Positions 25,619 to 34,502 of a stretch of DNA of 60,117 nucleotides are shown here, piece by piece; position 1 is the first letter of the stretch; each line of letters begins with the position of its first letter. The notes under the pieces are model-generated. The model ran no database searches. It worked only from the letters and a program-made list of their open reading frames with translations, and was not told where the DNA came from. The position numbers were made by a program, and so were the translations under genes. Source of the DNA: Candidatus Aminicenantota bacterium (lineage in GTDB: Bacteria; Acidobacteriota; Aminicenantia; S016-38); assembly GCA_026987025.1 (NCBI GenBank), contig JALSNJ010000003.1:1-60117 (forward strand). Reading direction: 5' to 3'.

Positions 25619-26384
25619 CCTTCTTCTGGTGGAGAAAGGTCTGGTGGAAAGTCGGGAGAAGGCCCGGGCCCTGATAAACGCCGGGGAAGTCTTTACCCCA
25701 CATTTTAGAATAGAAAAACCATCCCAGAAGATAGATGAAGATACGGAGCTCATATTAAAGGCCAGGCCCAGGTATGTAAGCAGGGGAGGGCTCAAGCTGG
25801 AGAAGGCCCTGAGGGATTTTTCCCTATCTCCCCGGGGGAAACTGTGCTGGGATATAGGGGCCTCCACGGGGGGATTTACCCATTGCCTTCTGCAACACGG
25901 GGCCAGGAAGGTCTACGCCATAGATGTGGACCCACGCCAGCTTCACTGGAAGCTGAGGGAGAGGGAGGAGGTGGTGCCGGTGAAGTTGAACGCCAGGTAC
26001 ATTAAAAGGGATTCCATACCTGAGGCCCCCGAGCTGGTGACCGTGGATGTTTCCTTTATCTCCGCCCTGAAAATACTCAAACCCCTCTCCGAATTCCTGG
26101 GGGACCTTCCCCTTCTGGTTCTCGTTAAGCCTCAGTTTGAGGCTGGCCGGGAGAGGGTGGGGAGGGGCGGCGTTGTAAGGGATCGCGGTGTTATAATTGA
26201 GGTGGTAAAGGAATTTTGCCACAGGGCAGCTAAAATGGGGTTTTATCCCTGGGGGGTAAGCATCCCCATTCCCGGCAAAGAAGGGAATCAGGAGGTTTTC
26301 GTTCTTTTCAGGAGGAAGCCCCCGGGGGTGGAAATAGAAAGTATTCTGAAGGAGAAATTAGGTGAGGGCAGGAATAGTAGCTAA
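25599..26384 (+). CDS. tlyA: TlyA family rRNA methyltransferase
   Basis: TlyA 2'-O-methylates rRNA cytidines. The 261-residue protein has an N-terminal S4 RNA-binding domain (ADLLLVEKGLVESREKARALI, about 5-65), the SAM site WDIGASTGGFTHCLLQHGA, KVYAIDVD, VTVDVSFISA and LVKPQFEAGRE. The frame opens earlier at 25497, but ATG 25599 gives the usual MAKKRADLLL start. It overlaps dxs by 20 nt. Confidence 0.92.
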   Translation: MAKKRADLLLVEKGLVESREKARALINAGEVFTPHFRIEKPSQKIDEDTELILKARPRYVSRGGLKLEKALRDFSLSPRGKLCWDIGASTGGFTHCLLQHGARKVYAIDVDPRQLHWKLREREEVVPVKLNARYIKRDSIPEAPELVTVDVSFISALKILKPLSEFLGDLPLLVLVKPQFEAGRERVGRGGVVRDRGVIIEVVKEFCHRAAKMGFYPWGVSIPIPGKEGNQEVFVLFRRKPPGVEIESILKEKLGEGRNSS

Positions 26385-27195
26385 AGGCCACGCCGGTGAC
26401 CTTGAGGCCTATCTTCGCAGGGCTGTTTCCTTCCTTAAAAAGAAAGGGGTGGAGGTGGTCCTGGAGGAGGACCTGAAGGGAAGGGTGGAGGGCGCCCAAG
26501 AGGGGTATCCCCGCCGACAGCTTCCCTTCCATGTGGATTTCCTGTTAGTTCTCGGTGGAGACGGGACGCTTCTTTCAGTGGCCGATGCTTCAGCCCGGGC
26601 AGGAATCCCCCTGCTGGGGGTAAACTTAGGTTTTCTGGGCTTTCTCACTGAGATAAAAAAGGAGGAGCTGGAGGAGGCCCTGGGAGAATTCCTGGAAGGG
26701 AAGGCCATGGTGGAGAGGCGCCAGATGCTGGAGGTGGAATTTAAGGGCAGGACCCATCTCGTGCTGAACGATGCTGTTATAAACAAAAGCGCCCTGGCCA
26801 GAATGATAACCGTGAGGGTATGCGTGGAAGGGACGGAAATTTCCAAGATCAGGGCCGATGGAATAATAGTTTCCACCCCCACCGGTTCCACGGGATACAA
26901 CCTTTCCGCCGGTGGGCCCATCATAAACCCCCAGGTTTCCGCCATAATCATAACCCCCATCTGTCCCCATGCCCTTACCCAGAGGCCCATAGTAATCCCC
27001 TCATCTTCCGGGGTGAGTTTGAGCCTGGTAAGCGGGGAGGAAGTCTATCTCACCCTTGACGGCCAGAGGGGGGAGGCGATGGTTGAAGGACAGAGGGTTT
27101 CGGTGAGGGAAGCCAGGGAGAGGTTGCTTCTGGTGAGGCCAGCGGGAAGGAGTTATTATCAAATGTTAAAGGAGAAACTGGGCTGGGGAAGCTGA
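26362..27195 (+). CDS. nadK: NAD kinase
   Basis: It phosphorylates NAD to NADP. The 277-residue protein has the GGDGT motif in VLGGDGTLLSVADA, NLGFLGFLTEI, LNDAVINKSALARM, DGIIVSTPTGSTGYNLSAGGP and the ITPICPHALTQRPIVIP block, all in order. It starts with GTG 26362, overlapping tlyA by 23 nt. It is the last gene of the long operon; a hairpin and the leuS promoter follow. Confidence 0.95.
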   Translation: MRAGIVAKGHAGDLEAYLRRAVSFLKKKGVEVVLEEDLKGRVEGAQEGYPRRQLPFHVDFLLVLGGDGTLLSVADASARAGIPLLGVNLGFLGFLTEIKKEELEEALGEFLEGKAMVERRQMLEVEFKGRTHLVLNDAVINKSALARMITVRVCVEGTEISKIRADGIIVSTPTGSTGYNLSAGGPIINPQVSAIIITPICPHALTQRPIVIPSSSGVSLSLVSGEEVYLTLDGQRGEAMVEGQRVSVREARERLLLVRPAGRSYYQMLKEKLGWGS

Positions 27196-27216
27196 GGGCC
27201 TTTACTTAGCCTTCCC
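27186..27216 (+). terminator. Possible hairpin at the end of the fbp-nadK operon
   Basis: GGGAAG (27186-27191) plus CTGAG (27192-27196) can pair with CTTAG (27205-27209) plus CTTCCC (27211-27216), an 11-bp stem with one G-T pair, one bulged C and an 8-nt loop. It spans the nadK stop codon. There is no T-run after it, so it may only slow polymerase or block decay instead of terminating. Confidence 0.35.
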
Positions 27217-27228
27217 TTGGGGTATAAT
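27201..27228 (+). promoter_or_regulatory. Promoter of leuS-lptE-holA
   Basis: TTTACT (27201-27206), a 16-nt spacer and a perfect TATAAT (27223-27228). The predicted start near 27235 gives a 21-nt leader with CTGGAGGT before ATG 27256. Confidence 0.55.
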
Positions 27229-27255
27229 ATCATTTAAACCCCCTGGAGGTTGTCC

Positions 27256-29721
27256 ATGGAGTTCAACTTTTCCGAAATAGAGAAGAAATGGCAGGTCAGA
27301 TGGGAGAAGGAAAAGGTCTTCCGGGCGGAGGACTTCAAGGGTAAAAAATACTATGTCCTGGAGATGTTTCCCTATCCCTCCGGCAAGCTACACATGGGAC
27401 ATGTGAGAAACTACGCCATAGGGGATGTGGTGGCCCGCTACTACATGAAGAGGGGGTACAATGTTCTGCATCCCATAGGGTGGGACGCCCTGGGACTTCC
27501 TGCGGAAAACGCTGCCATCCAGCACGGAGCAGAGCCCGAAAAGTGGACTAAGGAAAATATTGACAGAATGAAGAAACAGCTCAAGAGCCTGGGGATAAGC
27601 TACGACTGGGACCGGGAGGTGGCCACCTGCGACCCGGAATATTACCGATGGAACCAGTGGTTTTTCCTTAAAATGCTGGAGAAAGGTCTGGCCTATAGAA
27701 AGGAGGAATGGGTAAACTGGTGCCCCAAGTGTAAAACCGTATTGGCCAACGAACAGGTCAAGGACGGCAGATGCTGGAGGTGCGGCTCGCCGGTGGAACC
27801 CCGCCGGCTCAAGCAATGGTTTCTCAAGATAAGGGATTACGCCGAAGAACTTCTCCAGGGCCATGAGGTCCTCAGAGGGAAATGGCCGGAGAAGGTTTTA
27901 ATCATGCAGAAAAACTGGATAGGAAGGGGAGAGGGGGTGGAGATAGATTTTCAGGTGGAGGGCCTGGGCAAGAAGATAAGGATTTTCACAACCCGCTTGG
28001 ATACTATCTACGGAGCCACCTATTTGGTCCTTTCCCCGGAGCATCCCCTGATAGAGGACCTGGTAAAGAACAATCCTGAGAAGGAAAGGATCCTGCAGTG
28101 GTGCTATAGAAAAATAAGGGAGATGAGGGTTCTTAAGAGGGAAAGGGAGGAGGAGCCGGAGAAGGAGGGGATCTTCACCGGCGCTTATGCCATAAACCCC
28201 TTCAACAGGGAGAGGATTCCCATATGGATAGGGGACTATGTGCTGATGGAATACGGAACAGGGGCCATCATGGCTGTTCCAGCCCACGACCAGAGGGATT
28301 TTGAGTTCGCCAGGAAATACAACCTGCCGATAAAGGTGGTAATTATGCCCGAGGACGGGAAGCTGGAGCTTCCCTTGAGGCAGGCCTATGAGGAAAAGGG
28401 TATCCTGGTAAATTCCGGAGGATATACGGGGCTTCGCAGCGAAGAGGCCATAAGGAGGATGGTGGCCTTTGCCGAGGACCAGCAGTTCGGAAACAAGGCC
28501 GTTTCCTACAGGATAAGGGATTGGGGTATTTCCCGTCAGCGCTACTGGGGCACCCCCATACCCGTGGTTTACTGCGAAAAATGCGGAATAGTTCCCGTTC
28601 CTGAGGACAAACTCCCGGTGGTTCTCCCCAAGGATGTTAAGTTTACAGGGGAAGGGAACCCCCTGGAAACCTCCCCTTCGTTCGTGGAGACCACCTGCCC
28701 ACGCTGTGGAGGTCCGGCTAAGAGGGAGACGGATACCATGGATACCTTCTTTGACTCGTCCTGGTACTTCCTCCGCTACACCGACCCCAAAAACCACCGT
28801 GCCCCCTTTGAGAGGGAGAAGGCGGAATTCTGGGCCCCTCCGGAAATATACATAGGGGGGGTTGAACACGCCATCCTCCACCTCATCTACGCCCGATTTT
28901 TCACCAAGTTCCTCAGGGACATAGGTCTCATAGGATTCTCTGAGCCCTTTCCCCGCCTCCTGACCCAGGGCATGGTCCTCAAGGACGGGAAGAAAATGAG
29001 CAAATCCTTAGGGAATGTGGTGGAGCCCGACGAGATGATAGCCAAATACGGGGCAGATGCGGTGAGGCTTTTCATCCTTTTTGCCGCCCCGCCGGAGAGG
29101 GACCTGGAGTGGAGCGATGCGGGCATAGAAGGGGCTTACCGCTTTGTTAAAAAGCTCTGGGCCCTTTTCCAGAGGAACCTGGATGTGATGAGGGAGGGGC
29201 GGGAGCCTTCCCCGCAGGCTCATCCCGAAGTGAGGAGGGCCACCCACAGAACCATAAAGAAGGTCACCGAGGAAATCCAGGACAGGATGCACTTTAACAC
29301 CGCCATAGCCTCCCTTATGGAGTTCTACAACTTCCTGACCGAAAGGGAAGAGGTTTTGAGGGGGCAACCTGAGGGGAGGGCGGTTTTAAGGGAAGCCCTG
29401 CTTTCCCTGCTCCACCTGATTTCCCCCTTCACCCCCCATCTGGCAGAGGAGGTCTGGGAGGCCGCGGGAGGTGAAGGGTTCATAACCCGGGCTCCCTGGC
29501 CATCCTATGACCCGGCACTTATAGAGGAGAAGGAGGTGACGGTGGTGGTTCAGATCAACGGTAAGGTCAGGGATAAGATAAAAATTCCCAGGGACCTCTC
29601 CCGGGAGGAGGTTAAAGAGAGGGTCCATTCCTCCGAAAGGGTCAGGAAGTTCCTGCAGGGAAAGGAGGTGGTAAAGGAAGTATATGTGCCCGGCAAGATT
29701 TACAGCATCCAGGTGAAATGA
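27256..29721 (+). CDS. leuS: Leucyl-tRNA synthetase
   Basis: Class I synthetase charging tRNA-Leu. The 821-residue protein has the HIGH motif as HMGH ([14 protein letters not shown], near 47), a zinc ribbon CPKC...CWRCG, the CP1 editing domain with the threonine-rich entry ([13 protein letters not shown]) and the [13 protein letters not shown] segment, the [16 protein letters not shown] block, and KMSKS at about 575. The ATG at 27256 is 5 nt after GGAGGT; an in-frame TTG at 27250 overlaps the ribosome binding site and is less likely. Confidence 0.97.
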   Translation: MEFNFSEIEKKWQVRWEKEKVFRAEDFKGKKYYVLEMFPYPSGKLHMGHVRNYAIGDVVARYYMKRGYNVLHPIGWDALGLPAENAAIQHGAEPEKWTKENIDRMKKQLKSLGISYDWDREVATCDPEYYRWNQWFFLKMLEKGLAYRKEEWVNWCPKCKTVLANEQVKDGRCWRCGSPVEPRRLKQWFLKIRDYAEELLQGHEVLRGKWPEKVLIMQKNWIGRGEGVEIDFQVEGLGKKIRIFTTRLDTIYGATYLVLSPEHPLIEDLVKNNPEKERILQWCYRKIREMRVLKREREEEPEKEGIFTGAYAINPFNRERIPIWIGDYVLMEYGTGAIMAVPAHDQRDFEFARKYNLPIKVVIMPEDGKLELPLRQAYEEKGILVNSGGYTGLRSEEAIRRMVAFAEDQQFGNKAVSYRIRDWGISRQRYWGTPIPVVYCEKCGIVPVPEDKLPVVLPKDVKFTGEGNPLETSPSFVETTCPRCGGPAKRETDTMDTFFDSSWYFLRYTDPKNHRAPFEREKAEFWAPPEIYIGGVEHAILHLIYARFFTKFLRDIGLIGFSEPFPRLLTQGMVLKDGKKMSKSLGNVVEPDEMIAKYGADAVRLFILFAAPPERDLEWSDAGIEGAYRFVKKLWALFQRNLDVMREGREPSPQAHPEVRRATHRTIKKVTEEIQDRMHFNTAIASLMEFYNFLTEREEVLRGQPEGRAVLREALLSLLHLISPFTPHLAEEVWEAAGGEGFITRAPWPSYDPALIEEKEVTVVVQINGKVRDKIKIPRDLSREEVKERVHSSERVRKFLQGKEVVKEVYVPGKIYSIQVK

Positions 29722-30227
29722 AAAGATTTTTGTTTTTAGCCCTTCTTCCCTGGATAGCGGGATGTGGATACCATCTGGCCGGTACCGGAACCACCCTTCC
29801 CCCTTACATAAAGAAGATTTACATCCCCCCCATAAAGAACATGACCCCCAGGGCAGAGGTGGAAAGCTTCTTCACCGCCGCCATCCGGGAGGAGATGATA
29901 AGAAGAGGAAAGAAGGTGGTGGACAGGGAGGAGGCGGCGGACGCCGAGCTTCTCGGGACCATTGTTGCCTTTAGAATGGTGCCCGTGGGAATAACCACCG
30001 GGGGAGAGGGCAGGAGGTTCTCCGTAATAATAACCGGCAGGTTCTACCTGAAGGACCTGAGGACGGAAAGGGTAATATTCCAGAGCTCCTCCTATACCTT
30101 TCGGGATGAATACCAGGCCGAGGGTTCCAGAGGCGTTAATTTCCTTTCCCTGCAGAGCGATGCCATAGACCGGATAGCCAGGGAATTTGCCAGGTCAGTG
30201 GTGAGTACTATCCTTGAGGGCTTCTAA
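29718..30227 (+). CDS. lptE: LPS-assembly lipoprotein LptE-like
   Basis: LptE plugs the LptD barrel that inserts LPS into the outer membrane. The 169-residue protein has a signal peptide with a lipobox ending WIAGCGYHL (Cys16), the conserved GCGYHL start of LptE, then [10 protein letters not shown] and a C-terminal helix ([19 protein letters not shown]). LeuS-LptE-HolA is the standard gene order in many diderms. It overlaps leuS by 4 nt and holA by 14 nt. Confidence 0.9.
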   Translation: MKRFLFLALLPWIAGCGYHLAGTGTTLPPYIKKIYIPPIKNMTPRAEVESFFTAAIREEMIRRGKKVVDREEAADAELLGTIVAFRMVPVGITTGGEGRRFSVIITGRFYLKDLRTERVIFQSSSYTFRDEYQAEGSRGVNFLSLQSDAIDRIAREFARSVVSTILEGF

Positions 30228-31005
30228 GAGCGTTTACCTCTACGGTCCCGATTCCCTGGGTAGGTGGAGAAGGTTCAAATCCTTGGCCAGGGGCAGCCTC
30301 TTTTACCTTTACGAAACCAGCTGGGAAGAGATACTGGAGGAGATAAGGAACCCTTCCCTTTTTTCATCCTCCCAGGTGGGCATAAGGATACTCCACGGCA
30401 GGGAGGAGAAGATAAGGAAAGGGGAGAGGGAGGTTGTGAAGGAGGTGATTTCCTCCGGGGTGGTTATTTCCTCGGAATATCCGGAAAAAAGCGAACTGAA
30501 GGCCCTTCTGAAGGAACTTCGCTGCACCGTGGAGTATTACAGGGCCCTCTACGAGAGGGAAAGGGCAGCCCTGGTACGGGAAGAGTTAAAAAAGGCGGGA
30601 AAGGATATAGCCAACGACGCCCTTTTTTACATCGTAAAGACCGTGGGGGAGGATACCTTGGCCCTCTGGCGGGAGGTGGAGAAGTTGAAGCACCTGCCCT
30701 GCGGGAAGATCCTCCTTTCCCATGTGGAGAAGGCCGTGGCTCCCCTCAGGGAGTATCCTGTCTGGGAGCTGGAGGTGGCCTTAGCCAACAGGGATTATCC
30801 CAAGGCGTGGGAGGTGCTGGAGGACCTGAAGCAGAAGGGGCAGTCCCCCCAGCTTGTGGTGGGAAGCCTGAATTACATGATGGGAAGAATTTGCCGCAAG
30901 GACCTCAGCGAGGAACTTTTTCTTCTGGACTGGAGGATAAAGACGGGCTATTCCCCCTGGGACTCCCTTCACCTGGCTGTTCTTCGTTTCATGTACCTTT
31001 GCTGA
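30214..31005 (+). CDS. holA: DNA polymerase III delta subunit-like protein
   Basis: HolA opens the sliding clamp in the clamp-loader complex. The 263-residue protein is divergent and short for the family (usually 330-350), but has the VVISSEYPEKSELKALLKEL region (domain I end), a helical middle, and a C-terminal WRIKTGYSPWDSLHLAVLRF domain III-like helix. The position right after lptE is the usual one for holA, and this carries much of the weight. Start TTG 30214 overlaps lptE. Confidence 0.78.
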   Translation: MRASKSVYLYGPDSLGRWRRFKSLARGSLFYLYETSWEEILEEIRNPSLFSSSQVGIRILHGREEKIRKGEREVVKEVISSGVVISSEYPEKSELKALLKELRCTVEYYRALYERERAALVREELKKAGKDIANDALFYIVKTVGEDTLALWREVEKLKHLPCGKILLSHVEKAVAPLREYPVWELEVALANRDYPKAWEVLEDLKQKGQSPQLVVGSLNYMMGRICRKDLSEELFLLDWRIKTGYSPWDSLHLAVLRFMYLC

Positions 31006-31042
31006 ATTAATCGGAGTTCTGGGTCTTCAGCGGCCTATAGGT

Positions 31043-31048
31043 TATAAT
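31043..31048 (+). promoter_or_regulatory. Leaderless -10 element of the ntrY-like gene
   Basis: TATAAT lies 5 nt before GTG 31054, in the 48-nt gap after holA. The start of transcription would fall at the start codon and no Shine-Dalgarno is present. No convincing -35. Confidence 0.45.
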
Positions 31049-31053
31049 TTTCG

Positions 31054-33141
31054 GTGTTGAGGAAAAAGGTTCTCATTTCCGCCGGGATTGTATTGGGGGT
31101 TTTTGCCCTCCTGTTTGCCGTAGAGGTTTACATATCCAGGATTTCCCCCAGCGCCGGACCTTCTGAAACCCTCCTCCTCTTTTTCCTCTGGAACATAGTG
31201 ATAATTCTCTTCTTAGTGCTGGCCTTTGTTCTGGGGAGAAATTTCTTCAAGCTCTATCTGGAACGGAGGAGGATGGTGCTGGGAGCGAAGCTCAAGACCA
31301 AGCTGGTAATGTTTTTCTTCCTCTTTACCCTGGTTCCCACCATAATGATTTTCTTCTTTGCCTCCGACATCATCGGGAGGTCGGTGGAGAGCTGGTTCAA
31401 AACCCCCATGGACAGCATAATGAAGGACATAGACGAGCTTTCCAGGGATTTCTACGATATATGGAAGCCCCACCTTCTTCATTATGCGGACCTCATAAGA
31501 AGGGGAATCCAGGGAAACGAGGATTTCAAGACCCTTTTCTCCAGGGTAAGAACCAGGATGATAGAGTACAACATAGACCTGGTGGGGATATACTCGGGGG
31601 AGGAGGAAATATTTACCCTGCTAAACCCTTCCCTTCCCCTACACGATTACCGGGACCTTCCTCCCCTGACCGTAAAGAGGGGCCTTATTGGAGAGGCTCA
31701 GTGCGTGGTGGATACTATGGAAAAGGGGGACCTCATAAGGTGCGTGGCCCCCAAGGGAAGGGGAGGTTTTGTGGTGGCGGTGGGGAAGTTTTTCCCTCAA
31801 AGCATTTCCCAGAAGGTGGCCCTTTTGAAATCCGTGGTTACCCGCTACAGGGAGGTAAAGCTGCTGAGAAATCCCATGAAGACCACCTACATCCTTTTCC
31901 TGCTCCTCCTTTCCCTTTTGATTCTATTCTCCGCTTCCTGGGTTGGTCTTCAGATAGCCAAGAACATAACCAGGCCAGTGGAGGAGCTACTGGAGGCCAC
32001 AGAGAAACTTTCTCAGGGGGATTTTTCCGTGAAGCTTCAGCCCAGGGGAGAGGACGAGATGGGGCTTCTGGTTCAGGGGTTTAATCGTATGGTGGAGGAG
32101 CTGAGGAAGCAGAGGGAGGAGATAGAGGCCAGGAAGAATTACATTGAGGTCCTTCTGGATACCATCAACCCCGGAGTTATAGGCATTTCTAAGGACGGAA
32201 GGATAATTTCGGCCAATCCCTCGGCTGTTTCCCTCCTGGGCCTGGAGGGAAAGGTGGGCAAACCCCTGGGGGAGGCCATCGGGGATGAGGGGCTCAGGGA
32301 ACTTCTGGAGGAGGGGGTAAAAAAGGGGGAAACCATAGAGTCCAGGGAGGTGGTTCTCAATCTGGGGGGAAGCTCCAAGCATCTTCTTCTTAATCTCGTA
32401 CCCATAAAGAGGGAGGGAAAGGTTCAGGGATATATAGCCGTGCTGGAGGACATCACCTTGGTGGTGAACACCCAGAAGATGGAGGTCTGGAGGGAGGTGG
32501 CCCGAAGAATTGCCCATGAAATAAAGAATCCTCTTACCCCCATAAAGCTGGCGGCCCAGAGGATAATAACCAAGGTAAGCTCAGGGAAATTTACTCCCGA
32601 AGAAATAGAGAAGGAGGCCCGCAGGATTCTCTCCGAAACCGTTACCATAAAGACCCTGGCTGAGGACTTCTCCCAGATGGCCAGAATGCCGCAGATGAGA
32701 AAAATTCCCTATTCGTTGAAAAAACTCCTGAGGGAGCTTTTCGAATCCTACAGGGCTACCTATCCTGAGATAAATTTTTCTCTGAAGATAGAACAGAACT
32801 TTCCCGAGACCCTTTATTTTGACCCCGACCAGATAAAAAGGGCTATAAGGAATATACTCAACAACGCTGTGGAGGCCGTGGGGGAAGGGGACAGTATATC
32901 GGTGGAAGCGAAGTTGGACCTGGAGAAGGGTTTCTGGCGGGTTATAATATCCGATACAGGCCCTGGGATTGCGGACCAGGACAAGGAGAGGATCTTCACC
33001 CCTTATTTTTCCAAAAAGAAGGGAGGCTCAGGCCTGGGCCTTTCCATTGCCATGCACATAGCAAGGGAACACAACGGAAGGCTGTATGTGGAGGACAACC
33101 AGCCTAAGGGAGCCAGGTTTATAATGGAGGTTCCGATTTGA
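31054..33141 (+). CDS. NtrY-like sensor histidine kinase
   Basis: A 695-residue membrane kinase. Membrane helices lie at about 6-27, 40-60, 85-104 and 278-299; the NtrY-specific LGAKLKTKLVMFFFLFTLVP segment is at 76-95. A periplasmic sensor region (about 105-275) is followed by HAMP (about 298-350), PAS (about 360-470), the dimerisation helix with phospho-His488 (RRIAHEIKNPLTPIKL) and an ATPase domain (NILNNAVEAV, DTGPGI, GGSGLGLSIA). The partner regulator follows at once. In Proteobacteria NtrY/NtrX respond to nitrogen or redox state; the signal here is unknown. GTG 31054 or TTG 31057 may be the start. Confidence 0.9.
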   Translation: MLRKKVLISAGIVLGVFALLFAVEVYISRISPSAGPSETLLLFFLWNIVIILFLVLAFVLGRNFFKLYLERRRMVLGAKLKTKLVMFFFLFTLVPTIMIFFFASDIIGRSVESWFKTPMDSIMKDIDELSRDFYDIWKPHLLHYADLIRRGIQGNEDFKTLFSRVRTRMIEYNIDLVGIYSGEEEIFTLLNPSLPLHDYRDLPPLTVKRGLIGEAQCVVDTMEKGDLIRCVAPKGRGGFVVAVGKFFPQSISQKVALLKSVVTRYREVKLLRNPMKTTYILFLLLLSLLILFSASWVGLQIAKNITRPVEELLEATEKLSQGDFSVKLQPRGEDEMGLLVQGFNRMVEELRKQREEIEARKNYIEVLLDTINPGVIGISKDGRIISANPSAVSLLGLEGKVGKPLGEAIGDEGLRELLEEGVKKGETIESREVVLNLGGSSKHLLLNLVPIKREGKVQGYIAVLEDITLVVNTQKMEVWREVARRIAHEIKNPLTPIKLAAQRIITKVSSGKFTPEEIEKEARRILSETVTIKTLAEDFSQMARMPQMRKIPYSLKKLLRELFESYRATYPEINFSLKIEQNFPETLYFDPDQIKRAIRNILNNAVEAVGEGDSISVEAKLDLEKGFWRVIISDTGPGIADQDKERIFTPYFSKKKGGSGLGLSIAMHIAREHNGRLYVEDNQPKGARFIMEVPI

Positions 33142-34502
33142 GAAGGGGGAGGATTCTGGTTGTGGACGACGAAGAGCCCATCAGGGAACTGATGAAAGAT
33201 ATTTTAGAGGACGAAGGTTATCATGTGGAGCTGGCGGAGTCCGGGGAGGAGGCCCTGGCCATGATGGAGCGCAGGGCATACGATCTGGTTTTCCTGGATA
33301 TATGGCTCCCCGGGGTGGACGGCATGGAAGTTTTGAGAAGGGTTGTGGAGAGAGAACCCAGACCCCATGTGGTTATAATCTCGGGCCACGGCACGGTACA
33401 GTCGGCGGTGGAGGCCATAAAACTGGGAGCCTACGACTTCATAGAGAAACCCCTTTCCATGGAGAGGATCATCGTGGTGGCGAGGAACGCCGTGACGGAA
33501 AAGAGGTTGAGGGAGGAAAGGGAGATACTTTTGAGGGCCCAGGAGGAGGTGGAGTTCGTGGGGGAAAGCCAGGCCACCAAGGAAATTTTGAGGTTGGTGG
33601 AAGAGATGGCCCCCACGGAGGGGACGGTCCTCATCACCGGAGAGACGGGGACCGGCAAGGAATTGATCGCCAGACTCATACATGCCAGAAGCCAGAGGGC
33701 CCGGGGGAGGTTTGTGCCCCTCAATTGCTCCGCCATCCCCGACGAACTCATGGAAAGTGAGCTCTTCGGCTATGTGAGGGGGGCCTTTACCAATGCAGTA
33801 AAGAACAAAAAGGGAAAACTTCAGATGGCCGATGGGGGAACCCTATTCCTGGATGAGATAGGGGACATGAGCCTCAGGATTCAGGCCAAAATACTGAGGG
33901 TGATAGAGGAACAGAGGTTTGAACCCCTCGGCTCCACCGAGGTGGTGGAGATAGATACCAGGTTCATAGCGGCCACCAACAAAAACCTTCAGGAGGAGGT
34001 GAGGAAGGGAAATTTCCGCCGGGATCTTTTCTACAGGATAAATGTCCTTCCCATACACATTCCGCCCCTCAGGGAAAGGCCCGAGGACATAATACCCATA
34101 GCCCGTTATTACCTGAGGAGGTTTTCCAGCAAGTACAACAAGCCTGAGCTGAAACTCTCCCCCTCCGCCGAGAGGGCCTTGGTCTCCTATCCCTGGCCAG
34201 GGAATGTGAGGGAACTCAGGAACACTGTGGAAAGGGCGGTTATACTGAAAAGACAGGGGAGTGTGCTGGAGCCCCGGGACCTTTATCTTCCACATCAGGG
34301 GTTCGGGGAGGAATTTTTCCGCTTCTCGTCCCTGCAGAGGGCCCTGAAGGCCTTTGAGAGGGAGTTCATACTGAGAAAGCTTCGGGAACACCATTGGAAT
34401 ATAACCAAAACCGCCGAGGCCCTGGGGGTGGACCGCTCCAACCTTCATAGGAAGATGAAAATCTTAGGAATAGAAAAGGAGAACGAAAATGGTGAGAGTT
34501 AG
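33138..34502 (+). CDS. NtrX-like sigma-54 response regulator
   Basis: A 454-residue NtrC-family regulator: receiver domain (about 4-118; Asp10, Asp11, phospho-acceptor Asp54), AAA+ ATPase with Walker A GETGTGKE at 168-175, Walker B LFLDE at 236-240, and a Fis-type DNA-binding helix-turn-helix at the C-terminus (NITKTAEALGVDRSNLHRKM). The sigma-54 loop reads GAFTNA (215-220) in place of GAFTGA. The rest of the ATPase is intact, including the IPPLRERPEDI and WPGNVREL segments. Start TTG 33138 overlaps the kinase stop. Confidence 0.92.
   Translation: MRRGRILVVDDEEPIRELMKDILEDEGYHVELAESGEEALAMMERRAYDLVFLDIWLPGVDGMEVLRRVVEREPRPHVVIISGHGTVQSAVEAIKLGAYDFIEKPLSMERIIVVARNAVTEKRLREEREILLRAQEEVEFVGESQATKEILRLVEEMAPTEGTVLITGETGTGKELIARLIHARSQRARGRFVPLNCSAIPDELMESELFGYVRGAFTNAVKNKKGKLQMADGGTLFLDEIGDMSLRIQAKILRVIEEQRFEPLGSTEVVEIDTRFIAATNKNLQEEVRKGNFRRDLFYRINVLPIHIPPLRERPEDIIPIARYYLRRFSSKYNKPELKLSPSAERALVSYPWPGNVRELRNTVERAVILKRQGSVLEPRDLYLPHQGFGEEFFRFSSLQRALKAFEREFILRKLREHHWNITKTAEALGVDRSNLHRKMKILGIEKENENGES

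Noticed and set aside
27898-28881. Long antisense open frame (327 codons) opposite leuS
   Set aside because: leuS is unmistakable on the plus strand. The purine-rich coding strand depletes stops on the other strand, so long antisense frames arise throughout the window.
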